A DNA stretch of 64,000 nt from Rhopalosiphum padi. Taxonomy: Eukaryota > Arthropoda > Insecta > Hemiptera > Aphididae. Of the stretch, positions 13,813-28,600 are shown in pieces (the first letter of the stretch is position 1; each line of letters starts with the position of its first letter). The notes under the pieces are model-generated. The model was given only the letters and a program-made list of their open reading frames with translations. It did no database searches and was not told the DNA's origin. The stretch covers positions 45,979,858-46,043,857 of the forward strand of contig NC_083598.1 of NCBI RefSeq assembly GCF_020882245.1, written 5' to 3'. Made by a program: the position numbers and the translations under genes.

Positions 13813-16800
13813 TTTAACAAATCTATGACAATATAATAGTTATATTATGAAGTAGTTATGATGGGTCTATTTTTTTCATTATCTTATTGTTAGTGTAAAT
13901 TTATTATGTAAAGATAATGTCTCTATTTGTTAAAGCTAATAATATTTGATAAGTATACTTAATGATATAATAATAAAAATAATCGATTTTATCAAAAACG
14001 GATTTTATGTAAAACATCATAAAAAAAATACTGGACTTTTTCCCTTTGACCTTCCAAAGTGCCAATTAGGTCGGGTGTTCTACAAAATACCACCCTTAAA
14101 AGTTAAAGCTGAAAATCAAAGTATTTTTCTGCTTCGAAAGAAAAAACTGATGACAGATAGAAAAGACATACACCATTATTATAAAATCAATACATATAAT
14201 ATATTCATTGCTCCCTTTAGATATTAAAATTTATTCGTATATTTATTAAATTATATGCACGTAGAAGATGTATAATGAATTTGGTTAAGAAGAAAACACC
14301 ATTATGATAATTATTTAATAAGTGTACATTAAAAAACGGTCTTAGCTATAAAAATAATAAATACTTACTACACCGTATGTACTTGCACCTTCTCATAAAA
14401 TATGGTGGTAACATACCTTTGTAATAATATTATAATAGCTAGAACAGGAAGTTTATAAAATTAACAAAAAAAAAAATAAAAACGTTTACAATATTCTCGT
14501 CACGTACTCCACGTGCACGTTTTTCGCGATCGATATGTATAGGTTACTAACTTTCTTTCTATTTTTCTAATATAGGAATTGCGTGTCGTATTCTTATTTC
14601 GTCGTTTGTATAATATAATATAATAAACGCGTAAAAAAATATAATTTCTAAAAAACGTACACTATACGCGTGGCGGTATCTTCCACTACAACTCTAAGTA
14701 CTTTGTCACGTTGAGACCCATTATTATCGCGCAGTATTGTAATTGGTATCATTTCAGCCATTTGCGTTTTCTAAACGTCTGACATATTATAAAGAGTGTT
14801 ATATAGACATATGTAGAGAATATAATATCTGAAAAGGTTTTTCTTTTGAAATGAATTGTTGAAAAAAATTCATATAATAAAGTAGCACCTAAAGTTAAAA
14901 CGCGTTTACGAGTTATCCCGTAAAAATGAATTATTATACTTTTTTTATGGTTTAACTGGTTTAAGCCATTGATTCACCCATGTGTTCAGTTTATATTCCA
15001 AGTCATCAATAAAATATAGGAAAACATTTTAAATCAATAAAAGTAACACATTTTTACGTGCTCCAATTGATCTTAAACCGCAATCGTCGTACTGCTCGTT
15101 CCAATGTGGTTCGCCACGAAGTTTAAAATCAATAAGAGAAAACCGGGTTTGTAGGATCACGCGAAACGCGACTCTCCACTCCCAATGTACCCAACATGTA
15201 ATAGTACTCCTATTCATTCTATTTACTGCCAATGTCACGTACAACTTGGATTTAAATTCGACTGTAAAATCTGAATTATTTCTAGAATTCGAAGCACATT
15301 AATACTTTTTTTCGGTTTGCGCAAAATATTGAAACCAATTGAAGGTTTTGGTCACTTTCGCAATGCTTTTTATTATAGTATTGACTATTGACACCTATAT
15401 AGTTATTAATATTTATTAATAGTTTTTCATTCATAAAATTGTTAACCATCGTTTTCGTATAAATAAATTATAAATACCTAGGGTATTATTTTGAATTGTA
15501 ATATCGATTTAATGTTCGTTCAATATGGTCTCTTTTTGTTGTTCAGTTATTTAAATATTATTAAATAATACCGGAAAGTAGATACAGAGAAACAAGCTAG
15601 TCAGTTATTTTAGAACTGCGCAGTTGGAGTATATTTAATGTGTGGGGTGCTCTACTGATTTTAGAATTAAAATAATCAGTTAGCAAAATACTATTGGTCT
15701 TTCATGACGTAAACCGTAAACCACATACTTGTAACCATATATTATTATATTTACATTGAGTTTCTTTTATTACATATACCTATTAGAAAAAACAAATTCG
15801 TCATATTTCGTTTATCGTCGTATGCGTGGTAGATAATTCATATAAATAATATCATTTTTTTTAATCAAGAAAATATAGCCAAACTGTTTAATTTTTTTTT
15901 GAAAATGCCTATACAATATACATATTACATATATATACATAAGTTAATATATATTTAATAACCTACAGTGGCACTATAAAATGTGTAAATTTTTGTGACA
16001 GACCATAATAAAAAACCTAAAATAATGTTAACCACCCACTGTCTTACACATCTGCAGCTTGGAACGCGGAGGCCCGCTTGCAAAATATTAAGCATATTAA
16101 AGTATATAAATCAATATTAAATGCAAATCCACTAAGCTGTTTCGTATTGGTGATAGTTACCTATATATTATTACACCTATTTATTATACACGTATCTTGC
16201 TCGACAGTTGACTGCAATATATGTAGGTGGACAGGACGGAAGTCACGTCGGAAGATTATGTATTTGGCGTTTTGGAATTAAGTATTTGAGGATTACCAGG
16301 GTTTATATTTTATGAAAAATGGAAAATATTTTCTTTTCAATATTTGCAAAACAAACGAAATGATATTAGAATTTAGAAGCCATAAGATACGTTATTTTAT
16401 GTAACTGTGTAATCGTGTAATGAACATTAATTATGTAACATGGAGAATTAAATTGCATTTTACACGGACCCCGTGAACAGACCTAATTTTTCCGGCTGTC
16501 CTACCAGGTATAGTGGTTCTAAAGGTACTATATAATCGCTAATACATTTTATGATAATCGTGTGAAATAGAATATCTACATTTTTTTAAATAGGATTTTC
16601 ATTTTATATATATGAATAATAAATATACTGCAGTGTCGACAACTTATAATATAAAAATATGCGATGACGTGCCTACGATTGTGTTTGTAATTTGTATTGT
16701 TATGTAAATAGATCGAATAAATATCATTTTCGAGAGAATAATGCGATAGTGCGTATTATAAAACGAATAATTTATAATCAGTGACTATGTACAATGTTTA

Positions 16801-19380
16801 CACTATATCCAAATATATAATATATGTATATACTTGTACGATTACTCGCAGATACTGGATAAGCGTAAAAGTTTTATTTCAGTTATTCATTTTATTTTCA
16901 TTTTAAATGACCGCTTTTTAAGTACGTATCTAGTATGATTTTTTTTTTTTTTTATTCAGTCGCCCGGTATGCTAATGATACGAGAATTTGATAGTATAAT
17001 TTTCGTTGAAATTCCAACGAACACAATACTTGTACATACAACAATTCCACCGGTCACAACGTCGAGCCGATTTCACCGCCCACGTGTCTTCGTACACAAT
17101 AATATAGGTACAATATGTTTTTGACCGTTCGCACCCACGCGATGAACGTCATAATATTTGAAATATTGAAAGGAAAAAAGCTATCATTGTTCACCATCAA
17201 CATAGGGGTTTGCGTCATTTTAATGGGTGCTCCATTATAAAAATAAATCCATTTTTATCTTGTTAAGTGCCTATACCTATATTAAGTGGGATCTGTTCAG
17301 TAATTCAGTAAAATTTATATCGTAATAGTAGTTACAGGTTACAGATAAAATATGCTAAGGTTCCCCGCACTTAAATTTTTATCAAGGAACAAAACATTGG
17401 ATTCGGAAATACACAAATCATAATTGTATTTTGTATTTTTTTATGTATATTATTACGTTACACTGCATCTTTAGTATTATCATCATTCTAAATAAAATAA
17501 TAATAATAATTTATAATCAATCATAATAATTGTAGTTTGCTATAGTTAAATTTTAATACAAACAGGAAAAATGTCCGATGTATGGTGTACTGAGGTAAAA
17601 TTTTTTATCGGAGAGCAAATGTACTCATTTAAACTTATGAAAATAATAAAAATTATTTACGAGTAGGGTAAATTAATACAATATTATATATAATACGAAT
17701 AAACATTTTAAAAGCAAATTTTTAAGGAAAGACTTTTAATTGCAATATGTAATTTATAAGTGTATATTTTAAATAACCGATATTTCAAACTTACCTATAT
17801 TTGAAATAAGTATACCTACCTATAGCACAATTAAATATATTATCAGGGATGTTATTGACATTTTTTTTTAATACTTCTATAGATAAACCATAATATACAC
17901 GAGTACATGACTATAGTTGCTTTTGTAATTTGTCTATTTCTTATTTGCATGTACTCATGATAATTTGAAAATAATTATTAGGTTACCTTAAATTATTTTT
18001 ATTAAATCCTTTTGAGAAAATGACAAAATAAATGTTATTTTAGAATGATGTTATAACCACACCAAACAATTATATAATCCTGAATTAATAATACCGTTGC
18101 AAAATATGTTTATTGATTATTTATCTGGCAGTAAAAATAAATTATATTCGTTTTCTTGATTGTATAATGATATTTCTAATATGATTATTTAATTTTAGAT
18201 GCTGAATATTTAATAAATCTATTAAATCTAGCTATTATTTAACGTTCAAACATCTAAATCATTTTGGAAAAGTACATTCTTTAAATAATATTGCAACTCG
18301 AAATTTCATAGTTGAATGCTGTTGTTCATTAGTTTTTAGTAGGTAAATGGAATACATTTTGATTTATTGTAGTATATTCTTAAATTACCATTAAAAAAAC
18401 TAATCATCTAATCGAATTATATCTGGTACTGCTTTTTGCTAAGCCGAATTGCAGGCAGAGTAGGAAAATAAAATCCATTATTGTCTGCGTAACTGTAAAT
18501 TTCAGCCATTAACCTTACGTAGATATACAAACATAATATAAATAATTGGAGATAGAGCTATACCCTGAGATTTCTGTTTCCAGCGCTTAACTTTATTAGA
18601 ATGATTTCTATTTTCCATTTGGTTTTTCACACAAATATAATGTATTTTAAGGTCCAAATTATATAAATTCACGTTTATGACTTTGAAATAATATTTCAAA
18701 TTATACTCTTTTAGTATAATTGTTAATCATTATAATATTCAGGCACCCACAAACTGTAAATTATTGAATTCCGTTTAAAAAAATGTCAAATTAAAATATT
18801 TAGTACATATTTTTATACATAATAATGTATATTATATTATTATATTTCTTGAAAGTAATAATTTGACGTATTAACACTGACATATTCACGTATTATATTA
18901 TATTAACGTAATAGTGGATAACAATAACCCATAAGGTCATAACATGTAATTGAATCGTGTACTAATATAATATAATATACGTATATAATATGGTCGAAAG
19001 TTAGACGAAACTCGCATACATTAAAACCACTATCACGTCTTACCCAGCCGCGTAATACTTCACTCTCTGAAATGATAATAATACAATTAGTAATTACACA
19101 CTCGAAATCACACCGCACTCGTGTCATCATAATAATAACATTCACAATAATAATATATAGGGTAATGCTTCTCATCGCAGACCTGCAGGTAATGACTGAT
19201 CACGGGCATTTTACTTTTATTTTAATAATACAAAACAAATACACAGTATTATAATATTATTACTGTGCGCGTATTTCTCAATTGTATTTTAATAATTTTA
19301 CCCCTAAAATGAAAAATAAAAATAAAAATAAAAATAATAGTAACGATAATAAAATCGCGTTAAACAAGATTTATATTGTC
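13813..19380. other. AT-rich intron 1 sequence
   Basis: AT-rich intronic DNA with poly-A/T and ATT-type runs. Short open frames at 13946-14227 (+), 15029-15244 (-) and 18502-18699 (-) lack splice context, compositional contrast or family motifs. I see no exon or intact mobile element. An (AAAAT)n run lies at the right edge. Confidence 0.6.
19311..19336. repeat. (AAAAT)n short tandem repeat
   Basis: About five copies of the pentamer AAAAT in a row, just left of a CpG-rich island in intron 1. Confidence 0.85.
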
Positions 19381-22300
19381 GGGTTCACGATAAAGCATCG
19401 ACCCGGTACATTTTATAAATATTATGTTTAAATATATAATATATAATACGCGCAGTCTCCTCTGACCGAAACGATCACCCGCGGTGTTACGTAGTACGTA
19501 TATTATTATTTATTATATATTGTATAGCCAGTGCCCGCGCAAGTTTTCAACCGTCACCGCGCGGTTGCGCAACGCAAATATTTTTCCTCGTCGGAAAACG
19601 GGAAACTTCCTCGCCCGCGTTCCACGCAAAAATATAATAATAACATTATATGCACTTATACGCGATATCACCCACCCGTACACATAAAAACGAATGGTGT
19701 CTAATCACCGGATCCCAAGAGCGCGCAACGGATCGCAAATTTTCGGCGGCGGCGGCATTGTTCTCCGAGATTATTATTGTTTCGGGAGTTTTTTTTCCTT
19801 CTACTCCTCTCCGCGTCATCTGACCGAAATTTCTTTCCACCCCTTCCGCCGCCTTCCACGCGCAGACCTTTCTACATATATTTATTTATTATCAACAATC
19901 CGTAACGTGATCCGAGCAGAGTTCTCGCGGTCGCTTATGGACGAGATTTTTGCACAATTGAAATGCACCCGAATTACGTAATTATTGGACGATAAAGTAT
20001 TCATCATGTACCTATATATAACGCAATGACTCCGCGTTGTATCCGATCTGTGTTCGCGGATACGTGACGGCGGTGGATTATCTTATTATTTGACCGGATA
20101 TCCTATTTTACCGCAGGTGTTTATTAGCGTCGTGTGCAATATATAATTATCGATCTAGTGGCGGCGGCGACGTTTGAGTGTAATTGTTCGTCCTCATTTA
20201 TCGTTCGGATTTATAGTAATAATATTATGTAGGATATCTGGACACGTACGACAGCTGTACGTATATATAGTGCGTCGTGTTTGTTTTTTTTTTACATTTT
20301 CTTTGTCAACGTTTCGGCAGTGTAACTTGTTTCGGAAATGAGTTCAGCCAATAATATATATATATATATATTTATAATATATATGAATTAGTAAACGCGT
20401 TCGCCGTCCATAATAATAAGTGACTTAGGCGAATGTCTACACGCCCGCCGCAGTTGTCTACAACCGGAATTGCCGTAAACATTTTACACGTGTCGAAACC
20501 GGATAATCGCATAAAATACAGAATATTCGAGTGCACAAGTTATATACAAAATATTATATTATTATAATATAATGTCATGGAAATTTGTGAACGTTTCGCG
20601 TTAGTCATATATTGTATTATGTATACCTTTGTTGTATTTATAATATGCAGACTATGCAACAGTTCTATACTATGTTGTTTTACTCGTGCATCGCGCATGC
20701 ATGTAGATACTCTTTTTACATATGCATATATACCTATATATTATTTAAAAGAAAGTCCCTTACGGGTTATGTTTGTCCGGGGGACCGGGGAAATCTTGGA
20801 AACTACTGATACAGTTAACATAATAAAATGTTTTTTTTTGTATTTTGATAAGAATTTTTCAAAAAAGTACACAGCTAGCTCTACATTGACACTGTTATAG
20901 TTTTATCGGCTCATAATATATTTTATTGATTATCATTATTATTATCATTATATTATATGGAAGAAAAGGTGTACTTTTTATGTTCCTGTTTCTAACGAGT
21001 CAATTTCTGTTATTTTTAAGCAGAGTTACTCCAATATCTCTTCAGTTTAATATCACCTTATTTTGTTTTTAAATTTTATATCCGAGTTCTGGGTAGGTAT
21101 AAATTTTAAATTGTTAGCAGACGTGTTCAAATAATTTAAGTTGTTTTCGATTGGCGAACGGTGTACACTACCAAAGTGATATGACGATATATATATATAA
21201 AATAAAATACGCGCAGCAGAGAAAATGGCGTCGATTGTGTATACGTACGTTGATATATACGTAGGAATTTCAAAACGTACATTCCAGCATCAACTTATGT
21301 TATATTCCGGGTATTCAACTACAAAATTGAACCGTCGAGACTTCCATCGAAAAATTGCAGCTTAAGAGAGAAAATGTCGGTCGCAAAGTTTTAATAAGCG
21401 CGATAAGTGCGTCTGTCGATGACATTCATGTATATTTTATATTATTTGAAATGAATATATAGGTACGAGTAATAGTACGACTACGTTGTGTAGGTTTATA
21501 ACGTCAGTCGTACACACACACATACACACACACACACATCAAGTGAGGTCAACGATTGATCCGTCTTCCGCGAACGGTGTTTAATTTTACGATCACCGTC
21601 GCCACCGCGTGTATGCAAATCGGTTGCTGTTGCGGTGTGTTTTTCAAAATTCTTGTGCGTTAACAGCAGTTGTGTTACTGCTCTGTTGGTAATAGCAGTA
21701 TAATCTTTTTGTCGGTTTACGATAATAATAATAATAATACTAACAGTGTTATATGCAGAGCGGTAATAAAGTGAGTTGATACCCATAATATTGCTACTTG
21801 ATAACACGTGAAATTTGGAATGTCGATTCGTGGTTTTAGCGGTTGTGCCAAGGACGTACTTGGGGAGAGTTCTCCGCGCGCGCGGAAACGACTGCTGCAG
21901 CCGCCGCGCACTGACCCCGATTTACAACGGTCGCCGCCGTAACTTACCGTAAGTGTCCCAGTTTATCTCGCGGCCGGTTTATATGTTATACCTAATATTA
22001 TTTTGTTTTGTCCATCAGTCAGTCTTCATTTCGTCTCGCGCTTATCGCTATTATAATACTGTTTTTCGTCTCTCTTTCCACGAGTGACCAGCCTATAACG
22101 AACTCTTTTCGATTCTGTCCGTATATAAGACGTATATATTGTTATGCACGCACATATTAAGTACATAACTGTACACCACCATCTGCAGCGGTAGAACTGT
22201 TATCGGTACATAAATTATAACCCGCTCCGTTTGTTATCGTAAATACTACGCGCGTTACATTACATATTATTATAATGACGTTCGCGTATTGCGTATACGA

Positions 22301-22640
22301 TAATACCATACACGCGCGTATCGGTATTCTGTATATTGTCCGCCGATCGGCTTTTTACGGTTTGTTCGTTTCTCCAAAATCGGCCGTTTCCGTTTGTCGT
22401 ACATAATGCATCGTCCGGTTTTTGGACCGACAATGACCCCCGAGCACGCGACGTCATAATATTATATAGCGAGTTGTGCGTTTTGTATATAGGTACTCTT
22501 GTATATACATTATATATAGTATAGGTATATAAATGCGATCTTCTTATACCGGAACTGCGGTTTTCCGCCATGACCTTGGTCTTCCGCGATGTTATAATAT
22601 AGCTGCAGGTACTTAGTATGTGCCAATGTACGCGAAATAT
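19381..22640. other. CpG-rich island pair within intron 1
   Basis: Two CpG-rich blocks (about 19380-20560 and 21150-22640) stand out from the CpG-poor AT-rich sequence on both sides. Short GC-rich bursts occur near 19740-19860 and 21870-21940. Open frames are longer here (for example 19484-19981 in one frame with a single stop at 19685), but the translations look random and no GT-AG pair joins them to the receptor. These may be unmethylated regulatory DNA, an unseen nested non-coding transcript or simply compositional variation. No promoter element was identified. Confidence 0.35.
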
Positions 22641-25600
22641 GTGCCATTATACCTAAAGTATTTGGTATTTTTTTTTTAAATTACAAACTTATATGTGTAT
22701 ATTCATTAAAAAGTATTTCCAATTCAACTATGTACAAGTATCTACGTTTAATACTTTACGAATGTATTTATTATAATTACAACGCTGTGAATTGAATACA
22801 CTAAAGAACTATAAAATGTATTTAAAGTTTCGAAAAATGCAATAATGATGCACTAAAAGACAAAATCCAAAAATGTAAAAATATATTTATTTAAATTTTA
22901 TATTTTAATTTGCTTACAAAAACATAAATGGTAAAAATTAAAAAATAATAATTCATCAAGTGAATGTAAAAAATTTAACTGATAAAAATATTATTAAACA
23001 TTTTGAAAAAAAAGTAATAAAAAGGTCGAAAAAGACATAAAAATAAAAAAACAATGCAAAATAAAAGTTTAAAATTGTTACCTAATTTTAACTACCTATG
23101 TATTAATATATCTATTTTGTTGAAAATAAGTTAGAAATAATGAATTTGAAAAAATATCAAATTTACATTGTTTAAATTAACAAAATTAAGTCAATGATAT
23201 AGCGATTATTATTGAAATGCTTCTCATTCAAAATTACTAATATGTTAAACAATTATACACTTAAAAATTAACTATATTACGCATAGCCGCATAGGTATAG
23301 CGTACCACAGGATTTTATATCTTTTATAATTTAGTCTTCACGCTTAATTGGATAATTGGATAATCGGACGATGCGGCCATGTATTATAATTTATAAGCTT
23401 AAGGATCAATATTTTTTATTAAAGTAAATCTATTGGTTTCAAGGTTTACAGCGTAAAACAGACAGACTAATCAATTGGGTGTTATTTCTGCCGCTATAGA
23501 AGACACTCGAGAGTTGTGGCAGTATAATGGTCTTGTATTTATTTGTTTTTTTTTTTGCTTTCATTCAAATATTGGCGTTTGAGTAAAATAAATAATATAT
23601 ATTGTACGAGATTTATGATGCATGAAATGGAAAAGTAATTTTTCTCTTATACGAATAGTGGGTAGAGTGGAAGACTTCATTACCTGCAATGTAAGCATTT
23701 CAAATAGGTCATGTAACGTAGTGTTAGATATAAACTATTTTATTATATTTTTCCACATTTTTTACATACAACATCATTACACACTCTTGCATTCAATAAG
23801 GCTGTCATAAAAATAATGTATATGATATATTATATGCATTATATATGTAAACCCAATACAAATAATACATTTATATACTATAACATAATATTTAAAAAAA
23901 AAAAATAAAAACACTAAAATTATACATAGAACGTTATAAGTCTTTTTTTTATAATTTATCAATTTAATAATATTTAATCAGTAAATATGTTATAATAATT
24001 TATATTTAATATAATTATGATTCGTTACACTAGGTCTCATTACTTTGTAACTTAGTTTACTTAACTAAGTTTATGAGCTTGATCTACTAGTATTCGTGAC
24101 AATTGTATAATATTTTTAGAGTATTATAAATGTATATAATATATATTCATGTTAATATATTTTCATATATATATACATGAATAAACCTATATTATATACA
24201 AAACTTAAATATTTGGAATTTGGAATATAATATAATATTTATGTATTATGTATATTTTACATAAAAATATACATTTTAATTTTCTATTACACAACGTAAA
24301 TTTATGTCTTACTCATTTTGTAGATTGTATAATAAATATAATATTAATAATGAGTTATGAATTATTTTGTAATTAATACAATTTAAGATATTTACCTTTT
24401 AAGTAAATCTTTAAAATTAAATTTTATAATGTTTAATTTTTTAATAGCTATCTAGTGTCTACTGTACGCTTACAATTACAGTAACATGATTATTTGTTAT
24501 TATTCTATAGTTAAAATGTCGTGTTTAATACTGCGTGAACTCCAAAACCTTAAAATAATACCTTATAATATCCTATTATAGTAATAGTTTAATCTTTCTG
24601 AATTTAGATTAGATATAAATCTAATAATTTGTTCAAAAAAAATTGAATTTGAATTTTTAGTTTTAATGCATCGATAACTCATGAGTATAATGTTTTAATT
24701 AATAAAAAATATGATTTCATTTATGAATTTATACTTAATTCAATTAGTTTAATGGTCAATACAAATAAAACTGAACATAAAATTTAGAAAAAATTATTTA
24801 GAAAAATATTTTAATATATATAACTATTGTAGAAATGAAAACGTAATAATTGTATTGTAAAATTATACAATGGAAGAGTATTGTTGTATTGTTAAAAATA
24901 TAATGATTATAGGTACCTTTATATTGATATATCGAAAGTGTATATGATATTATTAATTGTAATAGTTTATTTTATTATTATCGATGATAGAACAATATAA
25001 TATTTATTAAATAATTATTAATTAAAATATTACATTAGATAATATACTTTGTACATACTTGTGTTAGTTATGTAAACGTGTGTTATTATTTCATATTTGT
25101 TAATAATATAATGATTAATAGGTAGGTATGCTTAACACGCTTAACTCTTACATACTTATAAAAATAAGTAGAAAATACAAATATATATTGTCAACAAGTG
25201 TCAAAATAAAATAGAAACTAAATTTACTGTGTTAAATGGATCGCTTAATGACATTGCATTATGCATAGATGTTTGACAGATGGTTTCTTTTTTTGTTTTT
25301 AAATTTATTTAATTGGGTGACACTAAAGCAAATAACATAAAAATTACAATTAGATTACGAAATCTTCATCGTAACGAAATATTTCTTCGTTATCCATATA
25401 TGGATATAATGATTTGAAAATATTGTGACTTGCTGTATTCATATAATGAGAACTTTTCAATCGAAATATAAAATTATTCACGTACACTTCAATATTTTTT
25501 ACAACATAATAATATCCATTATGTAGTGATTTCCGTTTATATTATATTTTAATGCTTAATAAATGTTCTGAGCAAACATATATAAAAACCTAAATTTAAA

Positions 25601-28600
25601 TTATAAATTATTTATATTTAATACCCAATTATTGCGACTCTAAGTTGCAATGATGATAATAAATTATGTATTTATTAATATATATATATTTCGAATATTA
25701 TCAAAATATAATATATTAATTTTAAAATAAACAAATTTTCAAAAAATTAATAATATAACCACCAATATTTTTTCAGTTAAGATGACATCGAGAATATATT
25801 ATGTTTTGATTGTTTTGAATAACTCTAAAATTATATTAATGACTCTTCATGACATTTTAAAAAATTTCTACATTTTATTTTTTTAAATTTTTTTTTATTT
25901 AAGTTAGAAGTTTATCAAATGATTAAGAGTTAACATATACTGATAATATTTTTATCAGTAGTATTGTTAATATTGTAATAATGCAGTGATACAGTAGATA
26001 TACAATGTTATATATTTATTGTTATCGTATATGGACATATTATTTTGTATTGTGTAAAATTTAAAAAGTGTTCAAATAATATAGCTGTTAACTACAGGTT
26101 TAAAATAAAATATAAATACGAACTATTTGTTATTTATACACTGATCATAATGTTAATAATAATGATCATAAATAATACTAGTAAGGTAAAATAACAAATC
26201 TACATTAATATATTTGTAAAAAGTAAAAATTCAAAAATAATGTTAAATTGATACAATTGTTTTATATTAGATACACAAAAAGTGTCTGATTATTTTATTT
26301 TTTGTATGCCATCATCGTTATTAAATTATTTTTTAAACAAATTTAAGTACCTACCATAAACTTTTATAACAACTCGCTTCTAGAGAACACTACTAAACAA
26401 ATATTTTTTCTTCTATTATTTTTGTTAATCGTTATACATTAAATATGCACAGCATAATGCTGTCAACATGATATAATGTAAGTACCTATATGTTATTTTT
26501 TTATTTTCGTGAAATTGCGATCATCATTATTTTATATTTTTATCTCTTCAAATTGTCATCTTATTTATGTTTTGAGAAAGTTATATAGTTAAAATATAAA
26601 ACTATAAATTTTCTTTATAATGACGCGATGATATTTGGGAGAAAAAAGATACATACAAATATAAAATAAATGTTATCATTTTCATCAAGTTGACAGACTT
26701 AGTAACTTACTTTTGTTTATTAGACTACAAGTTATAGTTCAAAATTATAATAATTGGGTTTTATACTTGTTATGTGTTTTTTCGATACTTTTGTTCTATT
26801 GATAGGAAATTCCTACTGGGAATATAGAATTTCATTAGGCTGAATAAACTAATGAATATAATAATTGGTACTTATTCTAAAATAATTTTGTTTTAGTAGC
26901 TAGAAATGCTTTATTAATTCCTTTATATTACGAAATTTATGTACTTTATATTATTAAATGTTATATTACTCAAGTTACATGATCAATTTTAAATAAGCAA
27001 CTCTGTAAAGATATTTTTAATGAAATATCAACATAAAAATAAAACCTTAACGTTATAATAATAATAGCTTTTAAAAAACAACCACATTTAAACATTAAAA
27101 GTTTGAAACTAAAAATTTTGTTACATTAGTTTTTTTGATAAGATTAATCTTGGGATCGATCTTAAGTTATTAATTGGTAATTAATATAGGTAATACAACA
27201 AATTTAGACTGAAAAAATGTACAATTAATTTTTCTATTTGATTTTTCGTAATTATGAATGATACGAAAAAAAATAGTTTTTACTATTTAAGAAGCGTCTT
27301 TTTTTGTATTAAACTTATACTTTTATCTAATACTTTATTGTGTGTCAACAATGTGTGTACTACCTATTGGCTATTTTACTTATATACTGATACTGTATAT
27401 ATTTACACAATATTATCGTTTGCTATTATTGCATTTAATCCGTGCACTGAGTTTATAATTGAACAACGATTAATTATCTTAAGAAACATAATGTTTACGA
27501 GTCCATTTACGGATAATGTATAATATTTACATTATGACCTCCATTTTGTCACCTTATTGGCATATATTTTATAATGCACTTATACTACGTGTATTCCTAC
27601 CGTATTAATTGAAGTAGACATGTTTCAGTCCATTCACGATCCAACATTCTTATTCGTCGACGGTACCTAATTGTTGTTACAATAGAAATTGTCTTTTTTG
27701 TCCGTGTGTTAACAAGCGACTGTGTGCTATATGAGATATGAAACGGCATGTAGTTGAATTATAAAACTGTATGTACAAAATATACAATTTATATTATATT
27801 TATATATCACACATCACTAATGTAATACACCAGAAACTAGGACGAGAAATTGCTTTTATATGCTATTGTTGTAAGTATAGTAGTAACTAGTAAGTATTTA
27901 TAAACAGTTTGTGTGGAATCTATATGACGTAGATACCAGTACCTAATAGAACATTTTTTTTATTTACAATATGATAGATCAACATTTTAAAAATTAGTTT
28001 AAAATCTATATTTTTAGTATTAATGATTTAAACATATACAAGACATAGAATGGATATAATTTTACATTTTTGCAGTTAATGATTAAAAAATATGTATTAA
28101 CTTAACAAAATATTTTGTAGCATCATTCAATTTAATATTTAAATTATATGTATTATATAATTATAAAGGTATATTAGGTGGTACCTTTATCAAACAACAC
28201 TAATTATTTCAAAATTTAATGTTTTAGAAAAAAAATATTTTACATGATTTTCAGTCAAAATAAAACAACATTTTCTTTTTTTATGATATTTTTTAAATTA
28301 TTTACTTTTTTGAAAGAGCATACATTTTTAAATGTATACTCTGAAATAGAATATTTTTCAGAGTATTTCGTTACATAAAATTCGAACGAGTAGTTTATGA
28401 TTTATAAATATTTAAAGTTTAAGTACGGAGAGTAGTAGACCAACAATTATCAGAGTATAAAATTATATCGGGGTATTCCCATTCCTAAACTTATAATACT
28501 TATAACTGCTTATCAATATTCCTAATTTTATGCATTATAGCATTCCGCTTCAGAATACGAAATTAAAAATATTTGTTTTAATTTTTAACAAAGTTAACTT

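Noticed and set aside
15029..15244. A 71-codon minus-strand frame rich in Trp, Arg and Leu
   Set aside because: No continuation in the same frame and no family resemblance; its length is compatible with chance.
19484..19981. Two + strand frames in one phase separated by a single stop
   Set aside because: The region is GC-richer, so fewer stops are expected. The translation lacks any protein-like pattern and there are no matching splice sites.
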